A stretch of DNA of 64,000 bases from Prorocentrum cordatum (Eukaryota > Sar > Dinophyceae > Prorocentrales > Prorocentraceae), in contig CAUYUJ010012581.1 of NCBI GenBank assembly GCA_963575745.1, positions 303,001 through 367,000 of the forward strand, read 5' to 3'. Below, piece after piece: positions 20,750 through 32,022 of this stretch. The translations under genes and the position numbers were made by a program. Within the stretch, counting starts at the first letter, position 1, and each line of letters starts with the position of its first letter. The notes beneath the pieces are model-generated. The model did not search any database, had not been told where the DNA came from, and saw only the letters and a program-made list of their open reading frames with translations.

Positions 20750-21250
20750 CCCACCATCTCTCCTCCACCCCTCCTCTCCCTCCTGCTCCCGGACCTGCTT
20801 CTCCCCATACCCACCTTCCATCTCACAAACGGCAGGCTAGGCTCTGAGCCTGCTGGCTGTGCGCCCTTCATCCTCCTGGAAGGGCAGGAGGAGGGAGGAG
20901 GAGGGGGAGAGGGAGCGGCATGGGGAATGTGAGGACGAGGAGGAGGAGGAGGAGGAGGGGGAGGAGGAGGGTGAGGAGAGGGTGGAGGCGAGAGAGGAGG
21001 AGGAGGAGGAGGAAGAGGAGGAGGAGAAGAAGAAGAAGAGGATGAAAAGGGGAGGTGAACGAAGGGGAGGAGATGGGTCGGGAGTATGGAAGGAGGAGAT
21101 GCAGGATGAGACGGGCTAGAAGGAATTGGATGAAGCGGTTGAGGAGGAGGAGGAGAAGGAGGAGCAGGAGGAGATGGAAGAGGAGAAGGAGGATGTAGAA
21201 ACAGAAGTGGAGGGAGATGGGGGAGTGGAGGAAGGATGTGGAGGGGTTTG
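20750..21250. repeat. Pyrimidine tract then GGA/GGAGGA purine tract
   Basis: 20750-20830 is pyrimidine-rich on plus. 20860-21250 is almost entirely A and G with many GGA triplets. The Pro-rich and Glu-rich frames are artefacts. Confidence 0.85.
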
Positions 21251-21259
21251 GGAGGGCGC

Positions 21260-21720
21260 CTGATTCTCTCTTTGGTTCTGACGTCTAGGGTGTTCCTCTG
21301 AACACCGCCGACGTCATGCTGCAACTACAAACCAGCAGCATCGCGCATATAGCACACGCACAACGCATACGATGTCTCTCACATCTGCGTCCACAGCAGC
21401 TTTATGGCGCAGCGCGCTGTTGTCTCTCAAGTGCCATTGAGTGGGGATTACCCAGTGCGCGAGGAATGATGTCGCCTTCATCAGTACCTACATCACATTC
21501 GCACTATCAGTGCGCTGTTCAGGGTGACAAACAACTCGAGTTTACCAACACCGTCCTAGCCACGGCCACGCAATGCCCGACGCGTCTGTCGGTTTTCGCT
21601 GGCCTGTGTCTGGGCGACATCGGCTTCCTGGCCGTGTCTCGGCTGGCAAGCTATGCATCATTGCGACACGTCCGTCGCCATTGTTGAAGCTCTTGCCGTG
21701 CTTTTCGGGGAACAAAGCAT
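21260..21720. other. No recognised gene
   Basis: Balanced-composition sequence with short open frames only. Confidence 0.5.
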
Positions 21721-21723
21721 GAC

Positions 21724-21886
21724 ATAAACAGAAGTTTTCAGAGGTCCGCGCGGCTTTCTCGGATCTGTGCTGGAGCCCCGTGGCGGCACCTCGGGCGCCG
21801 GCCCTGGCGCGGGGAGCGCGCCAGGGAGGGGGGTCCAGCGCCGATCCGAGAAGTCCGCGCGGACCTCCGAACGTGTATAGTCTGCT
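21724..21886. repeat. Foldback repeat, member 2
   Basis: The left arm CATAAACAGAAGTTTTCAGA then GGTCCGCGCGG pairs with the right arm CCGCGCGGACCTCCGAACGT. The inner palindrome is CCTGGCGCGGGGAGCGCGCCAGG. Just right of it lies TCTGCTATCTGATTCTCCAG, a plausible 3' splice site, so this copy may be intronic. Confidence 0.8.
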
Positions 21887-22034
21887 ATCTGATTCTCCAG
21901 CTGCGGCCGCGCCGCCAGCCAGGAGTGGAGCCAGTACCAATTTGTCAACTCCCTGGTCTTCGAGAGTCGGCTAGCCCAGAGCGCTCCAGCCTTGAGCTAG
22001 CGTGCCAGCGTGGCCGTGGCCCCTCGCCAGGCGC

Positions 22035-22090
22035 GGGCGGCGATGATGCCGACGACGACGACGAAAACGACGAAGACGACGACGACAGCG
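22035..22090 (+). repeat. GAC-rich triplet stretch
   Basis: A short degenerate GAC/GAA array. It could encode an acidic stretch (DDADDDDENDEDDDDSD) or be simple repeat within an intron. Confidence 0.6.
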
Positions 22091-22208
22091 ACACGGCGAC
22101 GTCGACGGACCAGACGACGGGCGACGGGCGGCGGCGACGGGCGCCGGGCGACGCGTTGACCGGCCCTCGGCGCAAATCGAATTATTATTCCATCTTTTGT
22201 TCCTCTAG

Positions 22209-22519
22209 CTCTGGCAGCTGGCGAGCCGGCACCTGCCCCGCGAGCTGAGGGCCTCCCGCCGCGGGCACATCTGCCCGCGGAGGCTCCCCCCCCGCACGGC
22301 GCCGCGGCCCGCGGGCGCGAGGTGGAAGGCCGGCTGGAAGCGCAGAGGCAGTACCTCGAGCAGGTCCAGAGCACGCTGGGCCAGGACAGCGCCGCCGCCG
22401 CCATCGCCTTCGTCGCCATCGTCGCCGTCTTTGTCGCCGTCAACGTCGTCGAAGGCGGCGCGGGCCGTGGCGCCGCCGCCCCCCCCCCTCCCCCGGCCAG
22501 GCCCCCGCCCACCACCTGA
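22209..22519 (+). CDS. Candidate terminal exon encoding a C-terminal transmembrane tail
   Basis: The segment follows a good 3' splice site (CATCTTTTGTTCCTCTAG, AG at 22207-22208). Read with two leftover bases, it encodes about 103 residues ending at TGA 22517-22519. The translation starts LAAGEPAPAPRAEGLPPRAH, continues through a helical EVEGRLEAQRQYLEQVQSTL and ends with a hydrophobic helix, AAAAIAFVAIVAVFVAVNVV, then a Pro-rich tail. The third codon position is almost always G or C, unlike the flanks. A tail-anchored or single-pass membrane protein is likely; the family is not recognised. Upstream exons were not identified. Transcript evidence is missing, so the exon is a prediction. Confidence 0.5.
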
Positions 22520-22767
22520 TGGCGGCGCGCCCAGGGGTGTTGGCGCAAGGGATCTTGGTTATTTAAGATGGCAGGGTGGCTTCTTACAGTCAGGACGCTG
22601 GAATAAGGACCGCTTTGGGTTCGGAAGGGTAGATGAGGGTAGATCAGAGAATGGTTCTGGCGAACGGTGTCGCGCACTGGCGGGACCGTCAGCGGATGAC
22701 CGAGCCACGACCCGCATGGGGCACTCCACTGTGGCAGCGTTCCGCAGCGGTCGCTGTTCCTTCGGGC

Positions 22768-22935
22768 ATTCCGTGGTTGTTCCCCTGGCCCTCCTCGTGC
22801 GCCCAGGCTCTTCTGGTGCCAAGAACGGGCGTCGTTCCTTATTTAGCATTCCGTGTTTCCCCTCCTCGTGCGCCCAGGCTCTTCTGGTGCCAAGAACGGG
22901 CGTCGTTCCTGATTTAGCATTCCGTGTTTCAGCGG
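22768..22935 (+). repeat. 71-bp direct tandem repeat, two and a fraction copies
   Basis: The units contain CTCGTGCGCCCAGGCTCTTC and AACGGGCGTCGTTCCT then ATTTAGCATTCCGTG. The two full copies are nearly identical, so the duplication is recent. Confidence 0.9.
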
Positions 22936-23049
22936 CCTGATTGTAGAAGGCAGGAGTTTCCTAGAAGCCTCCAGGCTGCCTTCCTGGAAGCCCTCCTCCC
23001 ACCCCTCGCGCCAGCCCCTCGTGCGCGCCGCCAACATACGACAGGGCAC

Positions 23050-23175
23050 CCCCACTCCCAGTCCCACTAGATCCTTCTCCTCCCCCTTCTCCTCCACCTC
23101 CTCCTCCTCCTAATCCTCCTCCTCCTCCTCCTTGTCCTCCTCCTCCTTGTCCTCCTTCTCCTCCTCCAGGAGGGT
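23050..23175. repeat. CTC/CCT tract
   Basis: Nearly pure pyrimidine on plus with TCC triplets. Confidence 0.85.
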
Positions 23176-23179
23176 CTGA

Positions 23180-25025
23180 AGGTGGTGGCACTGGGGTCGG
23201 AGGTGAGGCGTGGGTACGTATACCTTTCTTGGCTGCCAACCTGGCCGGCACCCTGGTGGCATGCCAGGTGGCCTGCGGCACAGGTACGAGGTTTACAGTT
23301 CGACCAACTGCAGCAGTCGACTATGTTGGTTGTTCGAAACCGATGTGAGGCATGTTTGGGATCTGGAAAGTTTTCAGATTCGCAAGTGTCATGTCTCTTG
23401 AACGGAGGGGTCCCAGGGCCAGGGGCGACGGAGGGGTTAGGGCAGTAAGGGCCACATGTTCTCGTGCGCTCGCCATCAGGGGAATTTCACTTTCGTCAAG
23501 CAGTGGCGAAGCGTCCTGGCTCGCCTATCGTGGTTTGCAAGAAAGTTCTTAGAACATTTCTGGCTGAGTCTGAACATTGCTTGTGTTATTAGAACGTTTT
23601 TGGGTTTTAAGAAAATGTCGTAGTAGGCCTATAGGAATGCCGGGACGGTCGGTCCCTGCTCAGGGTCGAAGAGCTTGCTACTGACCGTGGGGGTTGGCTC
23701 GGGCAAGTCGCAACAGGTCGAGAGCCAGAGGACGCGACATCGAAGTCGGCGCTTGGGCGGCAGGCCGACAACGAGCAGAATGCCCAGGAAATTGTGCGAG
23801 GATGAATCCGAGCCAGGGACGGGCTTTACGAACGAAGGCGAGAGTGGGTCTGTGCATTAGGGTCTCCTCTCTTTGGAATCAACGCCTAGCTCTGGACGCC
23901 TCTCATAACGACTGCCGGATTTCAAGCCAGCGATGCTTCTGCAGAAGGCCTGGGAGGTCGGTTGCTCAAAGCTGGCTCTCGCCTAGAGTGGTTTATTCCT
24001 CATGCCCTCTCGTTCGGCCGATCAAACTCAGCCACGCGAAGAGGGAGGTATGGTGAGGGGGAAGGCTTCTTGTGCGCGCCGCCAACGACACCCCATGGTT
24101 GTCCGAGGAGGCCAGCGACACCTCGGGGCGAGGAGGGCCGGGTCGGACGACGGCAGGGAGGGACAGGAGACAGGGGGGCTATGAAGTCTTCCGTCCTCCT
24201 TCCTTCTACTCCGCCTCCTCCTCCCTCCTTCCTCCTCCTCTTCTTCTGCCGTCTCCTCCTTCCTCCTCCTCCCTCCTCTTTGAGCTGTGTGCAGGTGGTT
24301 CTCGGACTCCGCCGCTGGGCGCCCTCCTCGACGCACTGGCTCGGGGAGGCGCCCGTGAATTCAGCGATTGGTGCTGCTAGGATCAACCTTGGCATTGCAC
24401 CCGAAATGTTAGATACGATTCCCAACAAGCCCCGAGGGGTTGGCGAGGGTCCTGGTCGTAGGTTTGGCATGCGCAGTTCCCTCCCAGGGGCGGGGTGTGT
24501 ACATACTGAATGTGGCCCCAAACCGTGGAGTTGAATTGGGGCGGGGAGGGTGTAGTATAGAACAGGAAGCAAAAGTGGAGATGTGTGAACCGCCCTCTCC
24601 GCCCGACCAGAGAGGGGGCAGTTGATGTACGAGGGGCCGGGGCTGGATAAGTCTTAGGATTTCGGGCAAGAGTGAGGCCAGAGCACGGGCGAGGGCACTC
24701 AGGGGGAGGGGCATGGCAGTGCAGGAGGGTCTGGGGCAGGGTCAGGGGAGGGCGTGGGGAGGGGCAGGGCAGGATGGGTCAGAGTGGAGGCTTGCACAAG
24801 ATAGGGGGTGGGGGAGCCCGGGGGGGGGGGACGAAGTTTAGCGTAATCCTGCGGCTACCTCGTGAGATCCCTTCTGGCCAGCGTTCATCATTGGTTTCCT
24901 CAGTCAGCCCGGCCTCGCCTTGCGGAAGCGGCACCCACAGATGTCGAGTTTCACCGATGAAGTAAATGGTGGGTTCGCGGAGCCTTTGCTCTAGCCGTTT
25001 GACAGACTACACCTCACTTGTGTGT
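23180..25025. other. No recognised gene; simple-sequence patches
   Basis: Includes a pyrimidine tract at 24185-24290 and a purine-rich stretch at about 24600-24830. A 61-residue plus frame (23675-23860, GSGKSQQVESQRTRHRSRR) is not supported by any domain or splice signal. Confidence 0.45.
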
Positions 25026-25029
25026 CATC

Positions 25030-25180
25030 CTCCTTCTTGCCCCTCCCCTAGTCTCTCTTCCCTGCCCCCCCCTCTCTCCCCCGCCTTGCCTCTCACTCCT
25101 CCCTCCTTCCCTCGCCCCTGCCCTCTCCCCCTTCTCAATCCTTCCCCCCGCTGCCGTCTAGCCCCCCCCTCCTTCCGCGG
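25030..25180. repeat. Pyrimidine-rich tract
   Basis: CCT/TCCC-rich on plus; open minus frames are Gly/Glu/Arg artefacts. Confidence 0.75.
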
Positions 25181-25439
25181 GGCGGAGGGGCAAAGGGCAA
25201 GGCAGGCCAGATCCAAGGGCCGCCACGAGGGCGCGAAGTCAGTCGCGGTTCGCGCTTCGCGAGTCCTCCTTCTTATCCTCCTAGTCTTCCTCTTTTCGCC
25301 CGCGGGGGGCGGCGCGAGAGCGCGAAGCCATTCGCCCTTCTCGCTTCGCGAGAGCGCGTACATAGCTGCTCTTGCAGCTCCACACCCTCCCGAGCTGCCC
25401 GCCCGTCTGCTGTCTTGCCCCCCTGGCAGGTCTCATTTC

Positions 25440-25630
25440 GATTCATCCGGCTCGGTTCGGATTTGATCTCGATGGGTTCCGAGTCCGATTCGATTTGATT
25501 TCGAATTCCGACCTGGGTTCCGATTCCTCTACGGAGGCCCCACTTGCCTGCCGATTTCCGCCGATCCGATTTTTCTCAATTCGGCTGCCGATTTCCGCCT
25601 GTCCGATCCGTTTCGATCGCCGACCCGACT
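25440..25630. repeat. TCCGATTCGA / CCGATTTCCG motif cluster
   Basis: At least eight copies of CCGATT, TTCCGA and TCCGATTCGAT recur, matching the cluster at 17855-18050. Confidence 0.65.
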
Positions 25631-25829
25631 CAGCGGCACGATTCTGGGCTCTCCAGCCCTGGGGCCGAGGAGCGGGAGGACAAGGGGAAGATCCTGGAGC
25701 TGAAGGGGTCACTGGAGGCCTGCCACCCCCCTCCGACGGAGGGCAGGGTCGGAGCCGCGAGAAGCAGGAAGCCATGTGTGGCTTCGGGCGATCCCAGCCG
25801 AAACCTTCGGCGGTTGTTCCAGGGTCTGG

Positions 25830-27115
25830 CACTGTTGGTTAGTGTGTCCAGCCGGAGCCCGGCGCGCATGTCGCGCTTGATGGGACGCCATTGTGTTCGG
25901 TCGTTGTTGCATCACATTATGTCGCGTTCTGTCTGGTCATGTGTTATTGTATGCGCATCTTGTTCGTTTTGTTCTGCTCTCGGCTGGGCGGAGTGACGTC
26001 TAGTCGGTCGTTGTTGCGCCTGTCTGTGTCATGTGGCCAGCCTTACGTCGGCGTGGATGCTGCGTTTAACGGGGTGTCACTAGTCTGTCGCTGCGGCGTT
26101 TAACCGTACTTAGTTGTGTCAGTTTCCATCATGCTCTCATGTGTTATGATGTAGTATGTTATGTTGTGCTCTCGACGGGCCGGCGGGACATTCTGGCGCT
26201 GGTCACGTTAGATTCGTCGTCCAATCGGTCGTTGTTGGGCCTTGTTGTTCCTGTGGCCAGTCTGACCTCGGCGCGCACGTCGCGTTTGATTGTATAATGG
26301 TAGACATGGTCGATTATGCTCGTTGTATGAGACGTCGTGGACTGGTGGCTGCCTTTCAAGATTGTGCTGTATTTTGTTAGTTTGGATCTTGCCCCAGCGT
26401 AGTGAAAAACAGTCTGTCTTGTTATGCCATGTTTTGGACTGGGCAGCGTGGCGCCGTCAGGCCTGTCACGTTTGATTGTAATGGCCTCCGGCCGGTGCCG
26501 CCGATCTGGGGGGCTCCGGATTCGGTGATCGTCGCGGCTCTGTGGCCTCCTCACTCCTCGATTCTTCCGGTCCTCTGTCTTCTCCTCTGGGTGGTGCCTG
26601 GAGCGGTCGGTCCAGGGGAGGGTCCCTGGGGGGGGTCCGAGGGGAGGGTCCTTGGGGCGGTAGCGGCTAGATCTGAGGGGGTTCCTTGGGGATGCGCAAA
26701 TCATTAAGAAAACGCCAGATGGGTGACCGCCCCCCCCCTCCCCCCATTCCCCAGGGGTCCGGATGCGCAAATCATGAAGAAAACGCCAGATGGGGGACCG
26801 CCCCCCCGCCCCCCCCCTCCCCGGGCCCCCTTCCCCGGCAGAGCCACCCCAGCGACCCCCCCAAGCAGAGAGGCCTTTTGTAGTTCACACGCCGGATCGG
26901 CGGATTTGTCTCACCGGTCGTTGTTGCTACTGTTTGTTTCTGTGGCCAGCTTGGGCTCGGCGCGAATGTCGCGTATGATATAATGGCATTGCTCGTCTCT
27001 ATAGTGTTATACTATGTGATGTTATGTTCGTTATGTAGTGTTCTATGCACTTCTAGTTTGTTCTATTATGCTCTTGGTGGGGCGGCGTGACGCCATGGCG
27101 CCTGTAGCGTATGAT
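25830..27115 (+). repeat. GTCGTTGTTG / CGGCGCGCACGTCGCGTTTG module, several copies
   Basis: A module of about 75 bp recurs near 26010, 26215 and 26905, and partly near 25850. It has TCGGTCGTTGTTG, a short spacer, TGTGGCCAG, then CTCGGCGCGCACGTCGCGTT and an AT-rich tail. Two further degenerate copies are near 28620 and 29610. No coding is seen. Confidence 0.7.
26655..26830 (+). repeat. Direct duplication of about 78 bp
   Basis: GATGCGCAAATCATnAAGAA then AACGCCAGATGGG and a poly-C run occurs twice (from 26692 and 26762). Confidence 0.85.
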
Positions 27116-27148
27116 TTGGGTTCTTGTCTGCCGTTGCTGCGCGCGTTT

Positions 27149-27309
27149 TTCCCAACCATCCTGTGGTGTTGGGTCCCCGTTTTGAGGAGACATCGCCCCG
27201 CGTCTCCTTCCTCTCCTCTCCTCTCCTCTCCTCTCCTCTCCTCTCCTCTCCTCCCCGTTCTCCCGCTCCTCTCTCCTCCCCCTCCTCCCACCATCAGCAT
27301 CATCATAAG

Positions 27310-27370
<61 letters not shown>

Positions 27371-28614
27371 GTCATCATCTCCAAAACCATCACCGCTATC
27401 GTAATCACCATCGTCATCAGCAGCATCAGCAGCAGCATCATCATCGTCTCCAAAACCACCACCGTCATCGTAATCATCATCACCATCATCGTCATCGTTC
27501 CCCGTCCATTCTTGCACGCCCTCACACAGTTTGTGGCCCCACAGGGAGCTCCACCGAAGGCCCCAGTGGCAGGGTTCACATGCAGTTCCACCCTCATTTT
27601 GGCGCACCCCTCACGCGGTTCGTGGCCCCATAGGGAGCTCCACCGAAGGCCCCAGCGGCAGGGTTCGCATGCAGTTCCGCCCTCATTTCGGCGCAACCCT
27701 CACACGGTTCGTGGTCCCATAGGGAGCTCCACCGAAGGCCACATCGGCAGGGTTCGCATGCAGTTCCACCCTCATCTCGGCGTACCCCTCTTGCGGCTCG
27801 TGGCCCCATAGGGAGCTCCACCGAATGCCTCAGTGGCAGGGTTCGCATGCAGTTCCACCCTCATTTTGGCGCACGGGCAGGGTTCGCATGCAGTTCCCCT
27901 TTCGCTTCGGCACACCCTTCACACGGTTCGTGGCCCCATGGGAGTTCCACCCGAAGGCCCCAGCGGCAGGGATCGCATGCCGTTCCGCTCCTATTTCGGT
28001 GTTTTTCTCACGCGATTCGTGGCCCCATAGGGAGTTCCACCCGAGGCCACACTGGCCGGGTTCGAACCTTTCACGCGGTTCGTGGTCCCATAGGGAGCTC
28101 CACCGAAGGCCCCATTGGCAGGGGTCGCATGCAGTTCCACCTTCATCTCGGCGCATCCCTCACACGGTTCGTGGTCCCATAGGGAGCTCCACCGAATATT
28201 TCAGTGGCAGGGTTCACATGTAGTTCCACCCTCATTTCGGCGCACCCCTCACACGGTTCGTGGCCCCATAGGAAGCTCCACCCGAAGGCCCCAGCGGCAG
28301 GGATCGCATGTAGTTCGTCCCCAATTTTGGAACCCTGCTCACGCGGTTCGTGGCCCCATAGGGAGGGCCACCGAAGGCCCCGTTGGCAGGGTTCGCATGC
28401 ATTTCCACCTTCATCTCGGCGCATCCCTCACACGGTTCGTGGCCCCATAGGGAGCTCCACCGAATATTTCAGTGGCAGGCTTCGCATGCAGTTCCACGCC
28501 CATTCCGGCGCACCCATCACACGGTTCGTGGCCCCATAGGAAGCTTTACCAAAGGCGATATTCACAATTGCGGCACCCACAATTCCATATGGTTGGGTCC
28601 TTCGCCAGGCTAAT
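27149..28614 (-). repeat. Composite satellite element, copy B
   Basis: On the minus strand it starts with ATTAGCCTGGCG (28603-28614) and CAATTGTGGGTGCCGCAATT. About twelve monomers with GGAGCTCCCTATGGGGCC and ACGAACCGTGTGAGGGGTGCG follow. The junction GCAAGAATGGACGGGGAACG leads into a GAT array (27296-27505), a GGAGA pentamer tract (about 27205-27290) and the terminal module with GACCCAACACCACAGGATGG. Copy C is built identically in the opposite orientation. Frames open across it are artefacts of a monomer length near a multiple of three. Confidence 0.88.
27207..27505. repeat. TCTCC pentamer tract and ATC microsatellite of copy B
   Basis: 27207-27252 is a pure CTCTC/TCTCC pentamer run. 27296-27505 is ATC triplets with CGT, AGC and CAA interruptions. 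Confidence 0.92.
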
Positions 28615-28744
28615 TGTCATGTGGCCCGCATTACGTCGGCGCAGGCGTCGGCGTGCATTACAGGGCGTAATGAATGGGTCGTTGACGTATCAAACTGTAT
28701 CGAATGGTTTTCGGCACATACCGCCACCGTGGGTAGAAAGCCTA

Positions 28745-29385
28745 GTGGACAGTCGTTCGGATCTCGTGGAGGGCCTCTCGGGGGCCGCTTGGAACAGTTT
28801 GAAGCCTCTTTTGGGGCATCCTGAGGCCTCTCTTTGGGCCTCTTTGGGGCCTCTCGGGGCCTCTCTGGGGCCTCTTGGGGGCCTCTTGGGGCCTCTTGGG
28901 GCCTCTTGGGCGCCTCTTGAGGCCTCTTAGGCTCGGATGTTCAGTTCGTGTTCCCTCTCTCGGGCCACTTCTAGGGCCGTCTTGGAGCCCTCTTGGGCCG
29001 TCTTGGGCGCCTCTTGGGCTGTCTTGGAGCGCTCTTAGGCCGTCTTGGGGCCCTAATGGAAACCTCTTGAGCCGTCTTGGGATGGTCTTGGGGGCCTCTT
29101 GGGCCGTCTCAGAACGTCGGAAAGCCGAACAGGCGAGAACGCTCAAATTCTGCAAACATCCAGAGAAAATCAATGATTGTTGCCTTTTGTGGCCCTTTCG
29201 GGAGGCCTCTTGGGGACCTCTTGTGGCGTCTTGGAGGCATCTTGGGCCATCTTGAGGCCATCTTGGGCGTCTTGGAGCGATCTTGGGGCGACTCGGGGCC
29301 CTCTTGGGCCCCTATTGGGCCTCCCTTGGAGCCATCTGAGCTTGTTTTGGGCAGACCCCAGGCGGGCCCGGGCCGGCACGGGAAA
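28745..29385 (+). repeat. CTTGGGG-type repeat, plus orientation (longest copy)
   Basis: More than thirty units of CTTGGGnCnTCTTGGGG are interrupted once by about 120 bp of unique sequence (29115-29200). Leu/Gly/Ser-rich frames on plus are artefacts. Confidence 0.8.
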
Positions 29386-29499
29386 CGATCGGTCGGGGCC
29401 CTTCAATATTTACAAGTCTGATGGTAGCAGCAGCAGCAGAACCCCATCAGTGCTGCACGAGCCTCGGGGCACTCCACTTCGTGCCAGAGGCACGGTGGC

Positions 29500-31800
29500 G
29501 GACTCGACTATGGTGATATCATCGTGCCCTCGTCTGTTATATTGTATTGTGCTCTGCTGTGTTCTCAACTGGCCAGAGAGACGTCGTTACGCTTGTCACG
29601 TTAGATATGTTGTCTAATCGAGCGTTGTTACGCCTGCTTGTTCTGGTGGCCATCCTGATCGCGGCGCGCACGTCTCGTTATACTCAATTAAGGTGTTGCC
29701 GGTTATGTTATGAGGTTCATATCCAGCTATGGGTAACCGAATGTTTAAAGTATGGTACGTTCAGCTCTGTCACTATGTGTTGTGTTATGCGTTGTTGTGG
29801 TAGAACGACAGGATGTCCACGCTACAATATGTCCATGGTCAATTACGCTATGTGATAGCATGATCAGGTTATGGCATACTGCATCAATTGTGCTATAGTT
29901 CATGCTGGTATATCAGTTTCTTTGTCGTAGTGTTACCAGTAGTAAAAACACATGCATGTTCTCTTATGTGGGCTCCGTTGGATCCTGCTCGTTCTAGTCT
30001 GATTATTTTGTGTAAGTATGTCCCGCTTGAATGCCCAGCAGTCTTTGATGTTCGATTGCATCCGTTGCCACCGTGGTAGCTTCACTACAACGATGATGGG
30101 ACGTCCTGGTAGGAGCTGGTATGTTATGCTCGTGTATTTTTGTTGTGTCGTGCATCGTGTTGCTACGCTATGGTATGATCGATGATGAGTCTTGATGTGC
30201 TATGGTATGACCTGGCGTGCCATGCTGGGTTATGGTATGATGTGTGCTGGTATGGTACATCTTGTGAACGTAGTATGTGTTACGCCGAGCTCTGCCATTG
30301 TATGATTTGCCATGCGACGGTGTGCTCTGGTGTATGGCAGTGTGTTCGATTATGGTGTGTGTCGTCATGCTATGACATGTTATGTTCTGGTATGCCATGC
30401 TATAGTATGCTACGCGGTGTACTGGTACGTTGTGTGGTGGTATGCTATGATATGTGTCCGTTCTGCCATAGTATGCGTTGTTATAATATAGTATGCCCTG
30501 TTCTGTGAGTTTGTGTTCGGTCATGCTCTGTCTGTCATAGCATGTTCACTTTTTATGCTCTGTTCCGTCATGTTTTTTTGTTGCATGTCCTGTATTGCTA
30601 ATTCTATGTTGTCATGCTCGCAGGGGCGGGAGGCTCGGGGATTCCCAGTGGACCTGAAGATCTGATGGCCGTGCATGCAGAGTGGGCGAGTCAGGTCTGG
30701 AGGGGCGGGAGTCTTGGGGGCTCTTGGTAGACCTGGAGATCAGGCGGCCGCGGTATGCAGATTTGCGGTTCGTGTTTGGAGGGGCGGGTGTCTCGGGAAC
30801 CCGGGGATTTGGAGCTTTGGCGGCCGTGGTATGCAGAGTGGGCGGGTAGGGAGGTGTGTCTATACCACTAACGACCTCTACCTGTCGGGGGGGGGGAAGC
30901 CCAACTTCCCAAGTTGGCGAATCATTATGCTCTGTCCAGTGATGCTGGTTACGTGTTGGTCAGCTCACTATAGTGCATTATGGTCTGGCCTGGTTTGACA
31001 TACCCCTTCGATGATGTTATAGTCGATGATGGTGTATCAAGCCAACCGTCGCAGTGTCAGCAATCGTATGACAAGTATGTGATCTTATAATGGTTACAGT
31101 GTGCTATGTTATGGTGTGTCAGTTTGTACTCTGCATATGCCAAGTTTCTGATGACATAGCACAGTCATGGTCGCTGTGTTAACAATAGTAGAACACGTAT
31201 GGCGTGTTATGGTATGATATGTTATGATGTGATCTAGTAGTTATGTTGTGTCATGGCATGCGTTGTTGTGTTACGTTATGCGCGATGCTCCATTATGGTA
31301 TGTCCTGTTCCGTCATGACATCTCAGTTTGTGAACGATGTTGTCATTATATGTGTTGCAATCGTATGATCCATTATACCGCGCTCTGCCGTGGCATGGTG
31401 TATCATGATATGTAATGGTGAGCGCCTTGGTGATGTGTACATGGCATGCTATATAATATCATGTTGTGTATACGCGGTCATGGTATGGTATGCTAGGTCG
31501 TGTTTGCGATATGTTGTGGTTTGCGTGGTGTGTGGTATGAAGGACTGCGCTGTGTGCTCCATCATGTGATTGCATGCGTTAGTATACGGTGCTATAACAA
31601 TCGATGCCAACCAATGTTAGGTTCAGTTATGGTGTGGCACTGTATTATGTCACAGTGTTATCTATTATGTCACACAATGGTATGTCGTTGACATGTTTTG
31701 ATGTCACATGTAATGGTCATATATATATATATGATGTTGTGCGGTGATGTGGTATAGTATGTTATGCTGTGTTGCATGAAGCCATGTTATGGTATGGCAT
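29500..31800. repeat. TGTTATGGTATG-rich low-complexity region
   Basis: Degenerate TATGNTATG and TGTTATG words fill this stretch, which is much less GC-rich than its surroundings. Copies B and C flank it in opposite orientation. No gene is seen. Confidence 0.75.
30615..30862 (+). repeat. Tandem repeat of about 83 bp, three copies
   Basis: Units carry GAGGGGCGGG, GGACCTGGAGATC and GCGGCCGCGGTATGCAGA. A fourth isolated copy lies at 31885-31970, just left of composite copy C. Confidence 0.8.
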
Positions 31801-32022
31801 GTTGTGGTCTGGTTTGTTGTGGTGTGATGATTTAGGATGTTCTGTGTCAATAGCAGTTCTGTCGGGTCCTGTCGTGGTTGGCGAAGTAGCGGGGCGGGAT
31901 GTTCGGGAGACTCTCGGTGGATTTGGGGATCTTGCGGCCGCGGTATGCAACATAGACGGGTCGAGAGGCGTGTTTCTAACATCTAGCGGCCCTGTCAGGC
32001 GGGGAACAACAATGCAATACAG

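Noticed and set aside
27038-27811. 257-residue plus frame with a poly-Ile segment
   Set aside because: Reads through the ATC microsatellite and satellite monomers of copy B.
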